Source: Ignavibacteria bacterium
GTDB taxonomy: Bacteria; Bacteroidota; Ignavibacteria; Kapaibacteriales; Kapaibacteriaceae
DNA: 64,000 nucleotides
Reading direction: 5' to 3'
Assembly: GCA_016707005.1 (NCBI GenBank)
Contig: JADJIQ010000005.1
Coordinates: forward strand, 62,001 to 126,000
Position 1 is the stretch's first letter. The number at the start of each line of letters is the position of its first letter. Under the pieces are notes generated by a model that ran no database searches, was not told where the DNA came from, and saw nothing but the letters and a program-made list of their open reading frames with translations. Positions 51,204 to 60,378 of the stretch are shown here, one piece after another. Position numbers and translations under genes: made by a program.

Positions 51204-54200
51204 TTACTTCACCACCACAATTGGTACAATGGCCTGACCATTTGAATGCTCGATCCTCACATAGTAGGTGCCTGCGTTCACACCGCGAGCATCCCACTCT
51301 ACTTGATTCCATCCTGTTGATGGATCGGCTACAATGAGTGTTGCAATCTTCTGACCAACAACAGTGATGATATCGATGGTTGCACTGGCCCGCACGTCAG
51401 CACCACATGTGAAGCGGATAGTAGTGTGACCGTTCGTTGGATTCGGAACAATACTTGCATCGATCTGCGAGTTCTCCCCCGTTACAACGTATTGCTCTTC
51501 CTCGATACCGGTAGTGATAGGAAGTGCCTGCGTTGCACAACCACGACTTCCATTCTTATCAAAGGCAATGATCACGATCTGTTTTGCTGCATGGTTGACA
51601 ATGTCGATCATCACAAGCCTGTCTTCTGCAAATGCCGTGGCGTAGAGTGAATCAACACCCTCGCTGTCACGCACGTAGATGAGGAAGCCGTTCACGAGAC
51701 TGCCCGGAGACATGCGCCATGAGACTGACGTGCGTCCTGACTGGTTGGAGACTGCGCGAACTTCGATCGGTGATGCTACTCCGGTTCCTGCCGTAGTGAT
51801 CGGTGTTGTTGCATAGGCACTGGTAAGGGGCTGACCAGCCACATTACGCGTTGCGTGGAAATAGTAGGTGCACTCGGTCATCTCGTCCGGAACGGTAAAG
51901 GTATAGGTACCGGCATTCTCCGCCACCTGACCAACAAACACGCCATTGTAACCACTCATGTCTGTGTCGAGGAAGATCCGTACTTCGTCGCTTGATGATG
52001 TATGCGTTGTTGGCTCCCATGTGACCGTAGCTGTACGGTCGGCGGCAGTTGATGAGATCGCAAATGCTGTGGACTTGCGATTCGATGTTACTTCTACTTC
52101 ATCTCCCTCTTGCGGCGACGTGAGCGTGAGTATCCAGTTCCCCTCTACTGGGTTAACAATTGTCCATGCCGTCATCTCATTACCAGGCGTTGAGAATCGT
52201 TGTACCGTGGAATCCGGTGAGGTGGCATCGTAGTTCGTTCCATCAGGCGACGTGAGGCGTGATACTGGTGCCGTTGTCTTCCCGCTGATCATCACGAACA
52301 CCCGCTCAATGGTGTTGTCTACGATGATCGTGTCCACGGGCTGCGCTGCACCTTGTGCTAGGTCTTCGAGCTTACGAGAAACGCGCATCGCACCAAGCGT
52401 GTCTCTACGTGTGGTGAAGCTGAGGGTGTCCTTGAATTTGAAGTCCATGCTCATTCTCCCAAATGAGCGGACGAAATCAATAGGGTGTTGCGTTACATCA
52501 ACGCTTGCCGTGATGCGGAAGCCATTGTCTTCATTCACAAGCACTGAAGCACTGGCAGTGCCCAGCGTTTGAGGAATCAGTCCAGAAAGCGACATGAATC
52601 TGAGAATTGTTCCGCCAACAGGTATATCGAGAACCTCAGGCCCTGGTGCCGGTATGCGGATGAGCCCTGTAACCGTTGCCGATGCTCCGATCGTTGGATT
52701 CCAGAAGAACGTCATTGCTCCGTTCGCCGAGAGGAAATAGTCGTCGAGTCCGAGGTGTCCGATCCGATACGACCCGGAAATACCAATGCTGTTGTTGAAG
52801 TCTACATAGGCCGTATGAAGCCCCTCCATCTGCCATGGCTTGGACGCAGAGATCTTCTTAAGCTTGAAGAACTTGGCTCCGATGGAACCGGTAAAGATCA
52901 ATGGGTGACGGTATTCAACAGTGCCTTCGAGTTCACAGATCGTTGGTTCACCAAAGAGTGTTTCGATCCACCGTGCACGATCAAGGATAACCTGTTCGAT
53001 AGAGTTCAACGTTACAGCAGCGCGTACGGCTCTACCATTAGCATTGGGATTGGACCAACCGCTTGTGGAGAGGGAAAGTGCCTTGAAGCAAAGGGGCGTC
53101 TGCGGGATAGGTTTGCACTCACCTAGCTCAAGAGTTGCAACTAGACTATCGAAGTGAAGTTTTTTATCGGGATTGGACGGATTGTTCTTGAACAACACAC
53201 CGCCCCCTAACGAGATCTCACTCCCCTTTACCGGAAATGTGAACTTCCCTGCAAGTGAATAGATCTCATTCACGAAATCGGCGTTCACTGCGAATTGATT
53301 CATGCACACCGAATGCGTCAAAGCAATAGCCTCAGCCTCGAAGCTGAGAGACTCCCAACCAGCTGTGGTTACTGTAACGCCGATGGCGAGGCCTTGACGC
53401 GCATCATCGGGAACTTCAAAGCCCCCTGCTGAATCTGCTACGGCATCACATCCAACCTTGGCTTGTGCAACAGTGATCTTCCCCTTGATCGATATTCCCT
53501 TCGCATCGGCACGATTGATGATCTTGAATTCTTCGAGTGTGAGTTCAACACCACCCGGCATTTTCTTATTGAGTTTTTTTGCGGCAAGTCCGGCAGCGAA
53601 CTTGATGATGCCATCACAGTCCGGAAGAGGAAGTATGCCGCCATCTACGATGTTCGTTAGCAGAAGGTCTGATGTCTCTGATGCCGAGAATCGCACATTC
53701 GGAATGACGATTCGAGTACCATTCTCAATAAAGACTCTGTTCTGACCAGCAGTGGTGTTGATACTGACAGCGCCATCAACCTTTATCACGCCGCCGATGG
53801 TCACAGGTCCATTGGACTTCAGCGTAGATGATCCTTCAGTCTCGGGCTTCCATTCGCGTCCTTCACCAGCGTCGAATTCCAAGACGTTTATTCCAGCGCA
53901 CTTATAGTTCCAGATACGATTGCCCCAATACACCGTCACCTTTGTGGTATCACTCTTGCGCAGATCTGTTTTTTCTGCGACAACAGAGATTACATAGTTG
54001 CCAGGGGGCGTGTTCTTGCGGAATGGAAAGTCATAGACAAAAACACCCGCAGCGTTGGTGGTGCCTTTTTCCGTGTAGGTAGGGCCGACTTCTTCTACTT
54101 TGTTATTGACAAAGATCCGAGCTCCCTCGAGGGGAGTTGTTCCATTCTTTGCGTTTACTGTTACTCGCAGTGTGGTGTCATTGGCAAGGCTTGCAACAAC

Positions 54201-54707
54201 AATGGAGTCCTTGGGTGTGAGTTCCAATGCGATCTTCGCAGCACCTACATCAAACGATCCGTTACGTATACGGTAGTTGATCTCCGTCCCACTCACGTTT
54301 GATACACACTTCCAGTTGAACGTACCGGCGATCTCCTTGCGTACCGAATCATACCGTGTGATGTTCACATCGTTGATAGCATGATCGAAACACGCACACT
54401 TCTCCGTAGTAGAGAAGTTCTCCCAATACGTTGTAGTGCCTGTAGTTGGGTCGTAGTTCTTGATCCCGGTAAAATTCGGGATCGTGATCTGCAAACGACG
54501 GGTTGGACGTGATCGAAACGCCTCTCGGAGTTCAAATCGGAGCGTAAGCACTCCGCCCTCAAGCGTGTAGGTAACTGAGTCTGTTGCATGGGTGCTCAGT
54601 CTAAAGAGATCGGCGTCTCGCCATACTTCCCACGTGGCAGTATTCTGCGCGTTTACCGTTACAATCGCAAGGAACGAAGCGATCAAGACGTTTACAAGGA
54701 CCTTCAT
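51204..54707 (-). CDS. 1167-aa giant secreted protein, paralogue of the 13745-17176 product
   Basis: Signal peptide MKVLVNVLIASFLAIVTVNAQ, then the same modular plan as the 1143-aa protein: N-terminal domain (TWEVWRDADLFRLS vs FTWKQQTVSNG), Ig/CNA-B-like segment (NAKNGTTPLEGARIFVNNK, YVISVVAEKTDLRKSD), a shared motif block (YKCAGINVLEFDAGEGREW vs CKGSPFLEFDAGADNKW), the Cys-bearing CKPIPQTPLCF (vs CIPIPDLPNICW), 'SASKPWQMEG' (vs 'SSKKPWQIEV'), fibronectin-like region and a T9SS type A signal (ASIVPNPTNGHTTIRF ... NAGTYYVRIEHS). The two are clearly homologous though diverged. Central domain unassigned. First gene of the second envelope locus. Confidence 0.83.
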   Translation of the reverse strand: MKVLVNVLIASFLAIVTVNAQNTATWEVWRDADLFRLSTHATDSVTYTLEGGVLTLRFELREAFRSRPTRRLQITIPNFTGIKNYDPTTGTTTYWENFSTTEKCACFDHAINDVNITRYDSVRKEIAGTFNWKCVSNVSGTEINYRIRNGSFDVGAAKIALELTPKDSIVVASLANDTTLRVTVNAKNGTTPLEGARIFVNNKVEEVGPTYTEKGTTNAAGVFVYDFPFRKNTPPGNYVISVVAEKTDLRKSDTTKVTVYWGNRIWNYKCAGINVLEFDAGEGREWKPETEGSSTLKSNGPVTIGGVIKVDGAVSINTTAGQNRVFIENGTRIVIPNVRFSASETSDLLLTNIVDGGILPLPDCDGIIKFAAGLAAKKLNKKMPGGVELTLEEFKIINRADAKGISIKGKITVAQAKVGCDAVADSAGGFEVPDDARQGLAIGVTVTTAGWESLSFEAEAIALTHSVCMNQFAVNADFVNEIYSLAGKFTFPVKGSEISLGGGVLFKNNPSNPDKKLHFDSLVATLELGECKPIPQTPLCFKALSLSTSGWSNPNANGRAVRAAVTLNSIEQVILDRARWIETLFGEPTICELEGTVEYRHPLIFTGSIGAKFFKLKKISASKPWQMEGLHTAYVDFNNSIGISGSYRIGHLGLDDYFLSANGAMTFFWNPTIGASATVTGLIRIPAPGPEVLDIPVGGTILRFMSLSGLIPQTLGTASASVLVNEDNGFRITASVDVTQHPIDFVRSFGRMSMDFKFKDTLSFTTRRDTLGAMRVSRKLEDLAQGAAQPVDTIIVDNTIERVFVMISGKTTAPVSRLTSPDGTNYDATSPDSTVQRFSTPGNEMTAWTIVNPVEGNWILTLTSPQEGDEVEVTSNRKSTAFAISSTAADRTATVTWEPTTHTSSSDEVRIFLDTDMSGYNGVFVGQVAENAGTYTFTVPDEMTECTYYFHATRNVAGQPLTSAYATTPITTAGTGVASPIEVRAVSNQSGRTSVSWRMSPGSLVNGFLIYVRDSEGVDSLYATAFAEDRLVMIDIVNHAAKQIVIIAFDKNGSRGCATQALPITTGIEEEQYVVTGENSQIDASIVPNPTNGHTTIRFTCGADVRASATIDIITVVGQKIATLIVADPSTGWNQVEWDARGVNAGTYYVRIEHSNGQAIVPIVVVK

Positions 54708-54759
54708 GGTGACCTCCGTAGTAGGAAGTGCACAAAATAGGTCTTTTCTATAACGAACA

Positions 54760-54822
54760 ACCCGGATTCAGGAGTGGCTGCGGACCCCTCCGTCCGCAAC
54801 TACTGAACTCCTGAATCCGGGT
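54760..54822. repeat. Nested inverted repeat between divergent genes
   Basis: Outer 15-bp arms (ACCCGGATTCAGGAG at 54760-54774 with CTCCTGAATCCGGGT at 54808-54822) enclose an inner 7-bp hairpin (TGCGGAC 54779-54785 / GTCCGCA 54792-54798). It lies between the giant gene and the histidine kinase gene, both transcribed outward, so it is not a terminator. It could be a small mobile palindrome or an operator region. Confidence 0.85.
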
Positions 54823-54921
54823 GTTCTATATCGCCCTACAATGTGCAACCGTATTGGGATGGGATTCATCACGGAAAACCGTGATTTAGCTTCCTACCTG
54901 ATTTCAGGTATATTCAGGGCT

Positions 54922-57900
54922 ATGTTCCGCAGGGTCACCATCGGTTTGGTCATGTGCCTCGTATTGGGCGCTGGGATCACCTCCACACTGCAGGCGCAGG
55001 ACCCTCGGTTCAGTGTTGAGCGGATCATGGCGGAGGATGGTCAGCCCCTTAGCGCCATCTATAGCGTGATGCAGGATAGCCATGGCTATATCTGGTTTGG
55101 GACGGTGAGCGGCCTGGAACGGTATGATGGCTATGGGTTTCGGTCGTACCTCTATGATGCCTTCAATCCTACCGGGCTCTCGGGATATAAGGTGACGACG
55201 ATCGTTGAGGATAGCTCGGGCTATATCTGGGCAGGGACGCTGACCGATGGATTGAACAGGCTCGACCGAAGAACGGACAAGTTCACGCACTTCATCCATA
55301 ACCCGCTTGATCCGCAAAGTTTGAGCGGAGCAAAGATCAATGCGCTGATCACGGACAGATATGGAAACGTATGGATCGCAACGGATAAGGGGCTTGACCG
55401 GTTCAATAAACGCACGGGGAAGATCGAACGGTATGCAGCCTCGCGTGTGAATGGAAGGTCGTTCGCACAACCAACCTCGTTGTTCGTTGACCGAGTAGGA
55501 CAACTCTGGGTATGCACGCGCGGTGGGTACTCCGATGATTCATCGGAGGAGACCGGTACGTCCATGAGCGTCTATGATGAGCCAACGGATTCGTTTCGGA
55601 CGTGGACGCTTTCTACAACGGAACGACGTGACTCTCGGATCCTTGGCAATGGTCCGGACGGAACGCTTGAACTCGGATTTCTGTCGCACGGCAATCGCAA
55701 CAACGCCGATCCGGACTTCATCCGACGCTTCGACCCGAAGTCGGGCACGGTCCACATCCTTCGCGTAGCCACAAGTATCGAGGGCAGCAGCCGAGCCAAA
55801 TACGCACTCACGGTGGATCGTGAAGGAAACTGTTGGTATGCATCCATTGCCGGATCGAAGAGTTCGCAAGGGTATCATCCGCACTATTCGGTGTATAGCG
55901 AACCGCCGGACAGATTACAGGCAGGGAGTGCCCCTCAGCCCCCTATCACGACCGGACCGATCATCACCGGACTTCCCATCACGTCGTTCCAAGACCGCAC
56001 GGGTACGATGTGGATCGGCATGGAGGATGGGCTGGTGCGGATAAGTCGCATCGGTTCGGGCATCACCACATGGCGACACGATCCCAACAATCCCACAACC
56101 CTGAGCGAACTGCGCATTCGATCGGTGTTACGAAGCAGGGAAGGGGCTCTATGGGTCTCCACAGACTATGGTCTCAATAGATACGATGAAGCAACACGAG
56201 GATGGAAACGCTTCTTTGCCGGCGACACAACACGCGGTGCATTGCCGAACAGCACCGTCAACGTGATCTATCAGGATACCGATGGAACGATGTTCTTTGG
56301 GACCAATGGCGGACTAGTTGCCTATGATGAACGTCGCGGACGGTTCTATGATCCGCTCCCCCGACTTCGTCAGCTCGATGGTGCACGTCCAATCGTGTGG
56401 TCCATCCTCAGAGATCGTAAGGGGCTTCTGTGGATCGGCACGCGGTATGAAGGTCTTGCCCAATGTGGTGCGGATGGAAATCTGATCCAGTGGTTTCGCA
56501 ACGACCCCAACGATCATAAAAGTCTACTTGCAAGCGGTGTATGGTCGATGCTCGAAGACCGTCGCGGGAATATCTGGGCTAGCACCGATGAAGGACTCTG
56601 TCGGTTCATCCCGGAAGAAAAAGCCTTCCGTCGATACGTCCACCAAAAAGGAAACATCCGTTCGCTTTGTGGAACGCGCGTTTGGTCGATCTACGAAGAC
56701 CACGCCGGAGACATCTGGGCAACATCCTTTGGCGGCGGTATCAGCAGATACAACAGGCAATCCGATGACTTCACCAACATCACATCAAAGGACGGGCTTG
56801 TAACGAACAGTGTTGTTGGGTTGCTTGAGGACAATGCCGGTGCGTTGTGGATCGCAACAACGCAGGGGCTTGTTCGGTGGCAGCCGCAGAACAATCGGTT
56901 CAAACTCTACGACCGTGGAGACGGACTGCAGGGCAATGAATTCACGTTTAAGGCCTTTTGCAAGGATGCGAGTGGGAGGTTGTACTTTGGTGGCATCAAC
57001 GGACTGAGTACGTTCCATCCCCTGGACCTACGAGACAACACACGTGTTCCGCCGATCGTGATCACCGGGTTCCGGATCTTTGACCGGCTTACCACCGAAG
57101 AACTCTATGACCGCGACACCGTGCGGTTGGACCATTCCGAGAACTTCTTCTCCTTTGAGTTCTCGGCGTTGAACTTTATCAATCCCGGGAAGAATCAATA
57201 CGCGTACAGACTCGACGGAGTGGATCCATCGTGGGTGACAACAACGAGTAACAGACGAATTGCGAGTTATACAGGGTTGGCGCCGGGAGTCTACACGTTT
57301 CAGGTGCGCGGGTCGAACAATGACGGCGTGTGGAATGAGAGCGGCATCGTGATCACCGTGATCATTGAGTCGCCCTGGTGGGGCACCTGGACCTTTCGCG
57401 GCATTGTAGGACTCCTTGCCATCATCCTCACCGTTGTCGGCATTCGAATCAGAACCCACGTCGTACGCAAGCACGAGCAGGAGAAGACCAACAGTGCCGT
57501 GCAGGCAACGTTGGAGTCGCAGGAGGCTGAGAGACAGCGTATCGCCCGCGACCTTCACGACGGAATAGGTCAGCTCCTTGCCGCAGCCGGCATTAATCTC
57601 ACACGTTTGCGAGACACCATCATCCGTCGGGCAGCTACAGACAAAGATGCTGCGGAACTCTTGGAGCCCCTTGACAAGACCGAGTGGATCTTGCATCGGA
57701 CAACGAAGGACGTGCGGACGTTGAGTCACGCCCTTGGTATCAGTACGTTGCAGGAGCTCGGACTTACGGCCGCATTGGGCGAACTCATCTCCAACATCTC
57801 CGGCAAAGAAGAGACGCGGTTCGATCTTGTGGCCGTGGGACTTGAGGCAAGACTTGCCGAGCCGACCGAGATCGGTTTGTTCCGCATTGCGCAGGAGCTG

Positions 57901-58152
57901 ATAGCCAACGTGTTACGTCACGCAGACGCCACCGAGGCCAGCGTGCAGGTCATGCAGGAGGGCGACGAGCTCCGCCTCACCGTTGAAGACAACGGCATCG
58001 GCTTCGACATGTCAACCGCCCAGGCCGGCATGGGTCTGCGCAACATCGCCGCCCGCGCCGCCGCCATCGGCGGCGAGCTGCATTATGATTCGAACGTGGG
58101 GCAGGGCACCACGGTTACCGTGGTGGTCCGGCACTTGGTGCCCGGCACCTAG
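54922..58152 (+). CDS. Propeller-type sensor histidine kinase (two-component, HisKA_3 class)
   Basis: 1076 residues from ATG 54922 (MFRRVTIGLVMCLVLGAGITSTLQAQ, signal peptide); an in-frame ATG at 54841 would precede the signal with no support. About 14 'two-component regulator propeller' repeats (GLERYDGYGFRSY, GYIWAGTLTDGLNRLDR, GNVWIATDKGLDRFN, GLLWIGTRYEGLAQ), a Y_Y_Y domain (NFFSFEFSALNFINPGKNQY ... GVYTFQVRGSNNDGVW), one membrane helix (~823-845), then a HisKA_3 dimerisation domain (ERQRIARDLHDGIGQ, phospho-His ~879) and HATPase (VEDNGIGFD, GLRNIAARAAAIGG). Senses a ligand outside the cell and phosphorylates a regulator, most likely the next gene. Its last codons and stop lie in a REP palindrome. 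Confidence 0.9.
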   Translation: MFRRVTIGLVMCLVLGAGITSTLQAQDPRFSVERIMAEDGQPLSAIYSVMQDSHGYIWFGTVSGLERYDGYGFRSYLYDAFNPTGLSGYKVTTIVEDSSGYIWAGTLTDGLNRLDRRTDKFTHFIHNPLDPQSLSGAKINALITDRYGNVWIATDKGLDRFNKRTGKIERYAASRVNGRSFAQPTSLFVDRVGQLWVCTRGGYSDDSSEETGTSMSVYDEPTDSFRTWTLSTTERRDSRILGNGPDGTLELGFLSHGNRNNADPDFIRRFDPKSGTVHILRVATSIEGSSRAKYALTVDREGNCWYASIAGSKSSQGYHPHYSVYSEPPDRLQAGSAPQPPITTGPIITGLPITSFQDRTGTMWIGMEDGLVRISRIGSGITTWRHDPNNPTTLSELRIRSVLRSREGALWVSTDYGLNRYDEATRGWKRFFAGDTTRGALPNSTVNVIYQDTDGTMFFGTNGGLVAYDERRGRFYDPLPRLRQLDGARPIVWSILRDRKGLLWIGTRYEGLAQCGADGNLIQWFRNDPNDHKSLLASGVWSMLEDRRGNIWASTDEGLCRFIPEEKAFRRYVHQKGNIRSLCGTRVWSIYEDHAGDIWATSFGGGISRYNRQSDDFTNITSKDGLVTNSVVGLLEDNAGALWIATTQGLVRWQPQNNRFKLYDRGDGLQGNEFTFKAFCKDASGRLYFGGINGLSTFHPLDLRDNTRVPPIVITGFRIFDRLTTEELYDRDTVRLDHSENFFSFEFSALNFINPGKNQYAYRLDGVDPSWVTTTSNRRIASYTGLAPGVYTFQVRGSNNDGVWNESGIVITVIIESPWWGTWTFRGIVGLLAIILTVVGIRIRTHVVRKHEQEKTNSAVQATLESQEAERQRIARDLHDGIGQLLAAAGINLTRLRDTIIRRAATDKDAAELLEPLDKTEWILHRTTKDVRTLSHALGISTLQELGLTAALGELISNISGKEETRFDLVAVGLEARLAEPTEIGLFRIAQELIANVLRHADATEASVQVMQEGDELRLTVEDNGIGFDMSTAQAGMGLRNIAARAAAIGGELHYDSNVGQGTTVTVVVRHLVPGT

Positions 58153-58200
58153 GGTGCCGGGTGCGTGCCGGGAACCTAGGGTGCCGGGTGCGGCTCCGGG
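58139..58200. repeat. REP palindromes, cluster 1
   Basis: CCCGGCACCTAGGGTGCCGG (58141-58160) followed by degenerate units. The first palindrome contains the stop codon TAG of the kinase gene (58150-58152). Confidence 0.88.
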
Positions 58201-58230
58201 AACATTCTGTAGATTTACGTCCCAAGCCCC

Positions 58231-58869
58231 ATGCTCAACATCCTCATCGCTGACGATCACGACATCTTTATCGAAGCGCTCGTTTCGCTGCTGCAAGACT
58301 CGTCCGAGATCAATGTTCTTGCGACCGCTTCCACGGGTCAAGACGCTGTGCGTCTGGTAGAAGAGTATCCAGAAGCAGACGTCCTCGTACTCGACATTTC
58401 GATGCCAATGATGGACGGTATTGAGGCGCTCACAGAGATCCGAAAGTCGAAGAGCATGATCCCGGTGTTGATGCTCACGCAGGAGTATGCCGGCGGCACG
58501 ATCTCGCGTGCGATGAAGGCCGGCGCTTCGGGATATGTTCTCAAGACCGCGGGCCGGGATGAGTTCATGCTCGCAATAGCAACCGTTGCCCGCGGCGAAG
58601 AGTACATCAGTGATGCCGCAAAGGCATCGCTCATTCAGCGCGTAACGGGAAAGAAAGAGGCCGGCGAGAACATTCCGCTCACCCGCGCCGAGCTTGAAGT
58701 GTTACGTCTTGTGGCCAACGGCAAGACAACAAAGGAGATCGCTGAGCAACTCTTCGTCAGCCCCTTCACTGTTGAGACCCATCGCAGGAACCTCCTGCAG
58801 AAGCTCAGCCTTAGGAATGCGGCGGCGCTCGTACGATATGCCATCGAGAACGGACTTGCGGATGAGTAG
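58231..58869 (+). CDS. NarL/FixJ-family response regulator
   Basis: 212 residues. Receiver domain with acidic pair D9-D10 (ILIADDHD), phosphorylated Asp55 (VLVLDISMPMMDG), Thr82-like switch (MLTQEY) and Lys in GYVLKTA. C-terminal LuxR-type helix-turn-helix (LTRAELEVLRLVANGKTTKEIAEQLFVSPFTVETHRRNLLQKL). Placed 78 bases after the sensor kinase on the same strand, so the two should form one two-component system; the interval holds REP palindromes. Target genes are not apparent; no common operator was found in the window. Confidence 0.93.
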   Translation: MLNILIADDHDIFIEALVSLLQDSSEINVLATASTGQDAVRLVEEYPEADVLVLDISMPMMDGIEALTEIRKSKSMIPVLMLTQEYAGGTISRAMKAGASGYVLKTAGRDEFMLAIATVARGEEYISDAAKASLIQRVTGKKEAGENIPLTRAELEVLRLVANGKTTKEIAEQLFVSPFTVETHRRNLLQKLSLRNAAALVRYAIENGLADE

Positions 58870-58921
58870 CTTCTTTAAGCGCCTTCTTCAAGCACCTTCT
58901 TCAAGCGCCTTCTTTAAGTGC
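58870..58921 (+). repeat. 13-bp tandem repeat after the response regulator
   Basis: Four units of 13 bases (CTTCTTTAAGCGC, CTTCTTCAAGCAC, CTTCTTCAAGCGC, CTTCTTTAAGTGC) directly after the stop codon. They fill the interval to the APC permease start. Confidence 0.88.
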
Positions 58922-58946
58922 CTCCGTAAGAGTATGGTTTCGTGAC

Positions 58947-60257
58947 ATGAGATCATCCGGCAAAAAGCCCCCTATTCAGTCCAATGGCACACTGAAGATG
59001 TTCGACGTCGTGATGCTCGTGATCAGTCTCGTGATCGGGATGGGCATTTTTCGGGCGCCGGCCGTTGTTGCATCACGTTCCGGGAATGAAACGATATTCT
59101 ACCTGGCGTGGATCACGGGTGGCGTGATCGCGATCTGTGGGGCCTTGGCATTTGCGGACATCGGAAGGAGGATGCCGGTAACCGGTGCGTATTACCGGAT
59201 CTACGCAAAGGCATATCATCCCGTTGTTGCTTTTGCGGTGAATGTGATCATCCTTGTTTCGAACGCGGCGTCTGCAGCCGGAGTTGCGATCATCGGTGCA
59301 GAATACGTCGCATCGTGGTTGCCCGGCGTGCACACGAGCATCACAGCCACTGCGATGATCGTTCTTCTGTACGGACTTAACCTTCTCGGACTTCGTACGA
59401 GTGCAACGGTTCAGAACGTTCTGATCGGGATCAAGGTCCTGATGTTGTTGTGCATCATCGCCGCGCTTGTTCTCGTTGATGCCGCGCCGACCACAACGGT
59501 CTCTTCCGTTCTTCCCGGTAAGGGGCTTTGGGAGTCGTTTGGACTTGCCTTGATCGCGGTGTCCTTTACGTACGGAGGATATCAATCCACGATCAATTTT
59601 GGCGGGGAGATCTCTGATAGCACGAGAAAGATGCCCCTTGCCATCGTTCTTGGAGTGTTGATCATCACCACGATCTATCTGTTGGCGAATCTTGCCTACG
59701 TTCACGTGTTAGGGTTCGATCAATTAGCCCACTCCACGTCGATCGCGGCGATGGTTGTGGACAGACTCTTCGGTCCTGCCGGGTCCACTCTCCTCTCCAT
59801 CGTCCTCGTGATCAGCGTCTTTGGCTACGTGAACGTAGCCATGCTCTCAAACCCACGAGTGATCAATGCGATGAGTGAGGATGGTGTGTTGCCGGCTCGA
59901 CTCTCCTCCACGTCAGGGGGCTTCCGTCACGGATCTCTGATCGCCTTCACACTTCTGAGTGTGCTCTGCGTTTACGTTGGTGAGTCGTTCGAACGGATCT
60001 TGAACTACACGATCTTCATCGACGCTATTGGACTTGCCTGCGGCGCCGCCTCGATTTATTGGCTCGCCGGACCCCGGGTACGCCCGCACATCCACATCGC
60101 CGTAGGCGTCTTCGTGATGTCATGCGTCTTCACGGCAGTGAACATCATCATGTTTGACACCACGGCGGCGGTGTATGGCCTAGCCTTGTTCGCGGTGGTC
60201 ATCCTTACGGGGATCGCGATGTTCATCCGCCGCACCCGGCTTCGCACCCGGCACTAA
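58947..60257 (+). CDS. APC-family amino-acid/amine permease
   Basis: 436 residues, about 12 membrane helices. The first helix has the APC fold signature (VMLVISLVIGMGIFRAPAVVA with G-M-G-I-F), and helix 6 region is GLALIAVSFTYGGYQSTINFGGEISD. Resembles LAT/APA-type transporters that exchange amino acids or polyamines. The substrate is not determined. The C-terminal residues and stop (TRLRTRH) run into a REP cluster (CCCGGCACTAAGCGGC), so the original end may have been replaced. Confidence 0.88.
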   Translation: MRSSGKKPPIQSNGTLKMFDVVMLVISLVIGMGIFRAPAVVASRSGNETIFYLAWITGGVIAICGALAFADIGRRMPVTGAYYRIYAKAYHPVVAFAVNVIILVSNAASAAGVAIIGAEYVASWLPGVHTSITATAMIVLLYGLNLLGLRTSATVQNVLIGIKVLMLLCIIAALVLVDAAPTTTVSSVLPGKGLWESFGLALIAVSFTYGGYQSTINFGGEISDSTRKMPLAIVLGVLIITTIYLLANLAYVHVLGFDQLAHSTSIAAMVVDRLFGPAGSTLLSIVLVISVFGYVNVAMLSNPRVINAMSEDGVLPARLSSTSGGFRHGSLIAFTLLSVLCVYVGESFERILNYTIFIDAIGLACGAASIYWLAGPRVRPHIHIAVGVFVMSCVFTAVNIIMFDTTAAVYGLALFAVVILTGIAMFIRRTRLRTRH

Positions 60258-60362
60258 GCGGCACCGTGCCCGGCACCAAGGGTGCCAGCGGCACCAAGGG
60301 TGCCAGCGGCACCAAGGGTGCCAGCGGCACCGTGCCCGGCACCAAGGGTGCCGGGCACGGCT
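60253..60362. repeat. REP palindromes, cluster 2
   Basis: Five GGCACCAAGGGTGCC/GGCACCGTGCC units in tandem ending in GTGCCCGGCACCAAGGGTGC-CGGGCAC, between the permease and the TonB gene. Same palindrome core as clusters 1, 3 and 4. Confidence 0.9.
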
Positions 60363-60378
60363 TCCCATCGGGCCTTCG

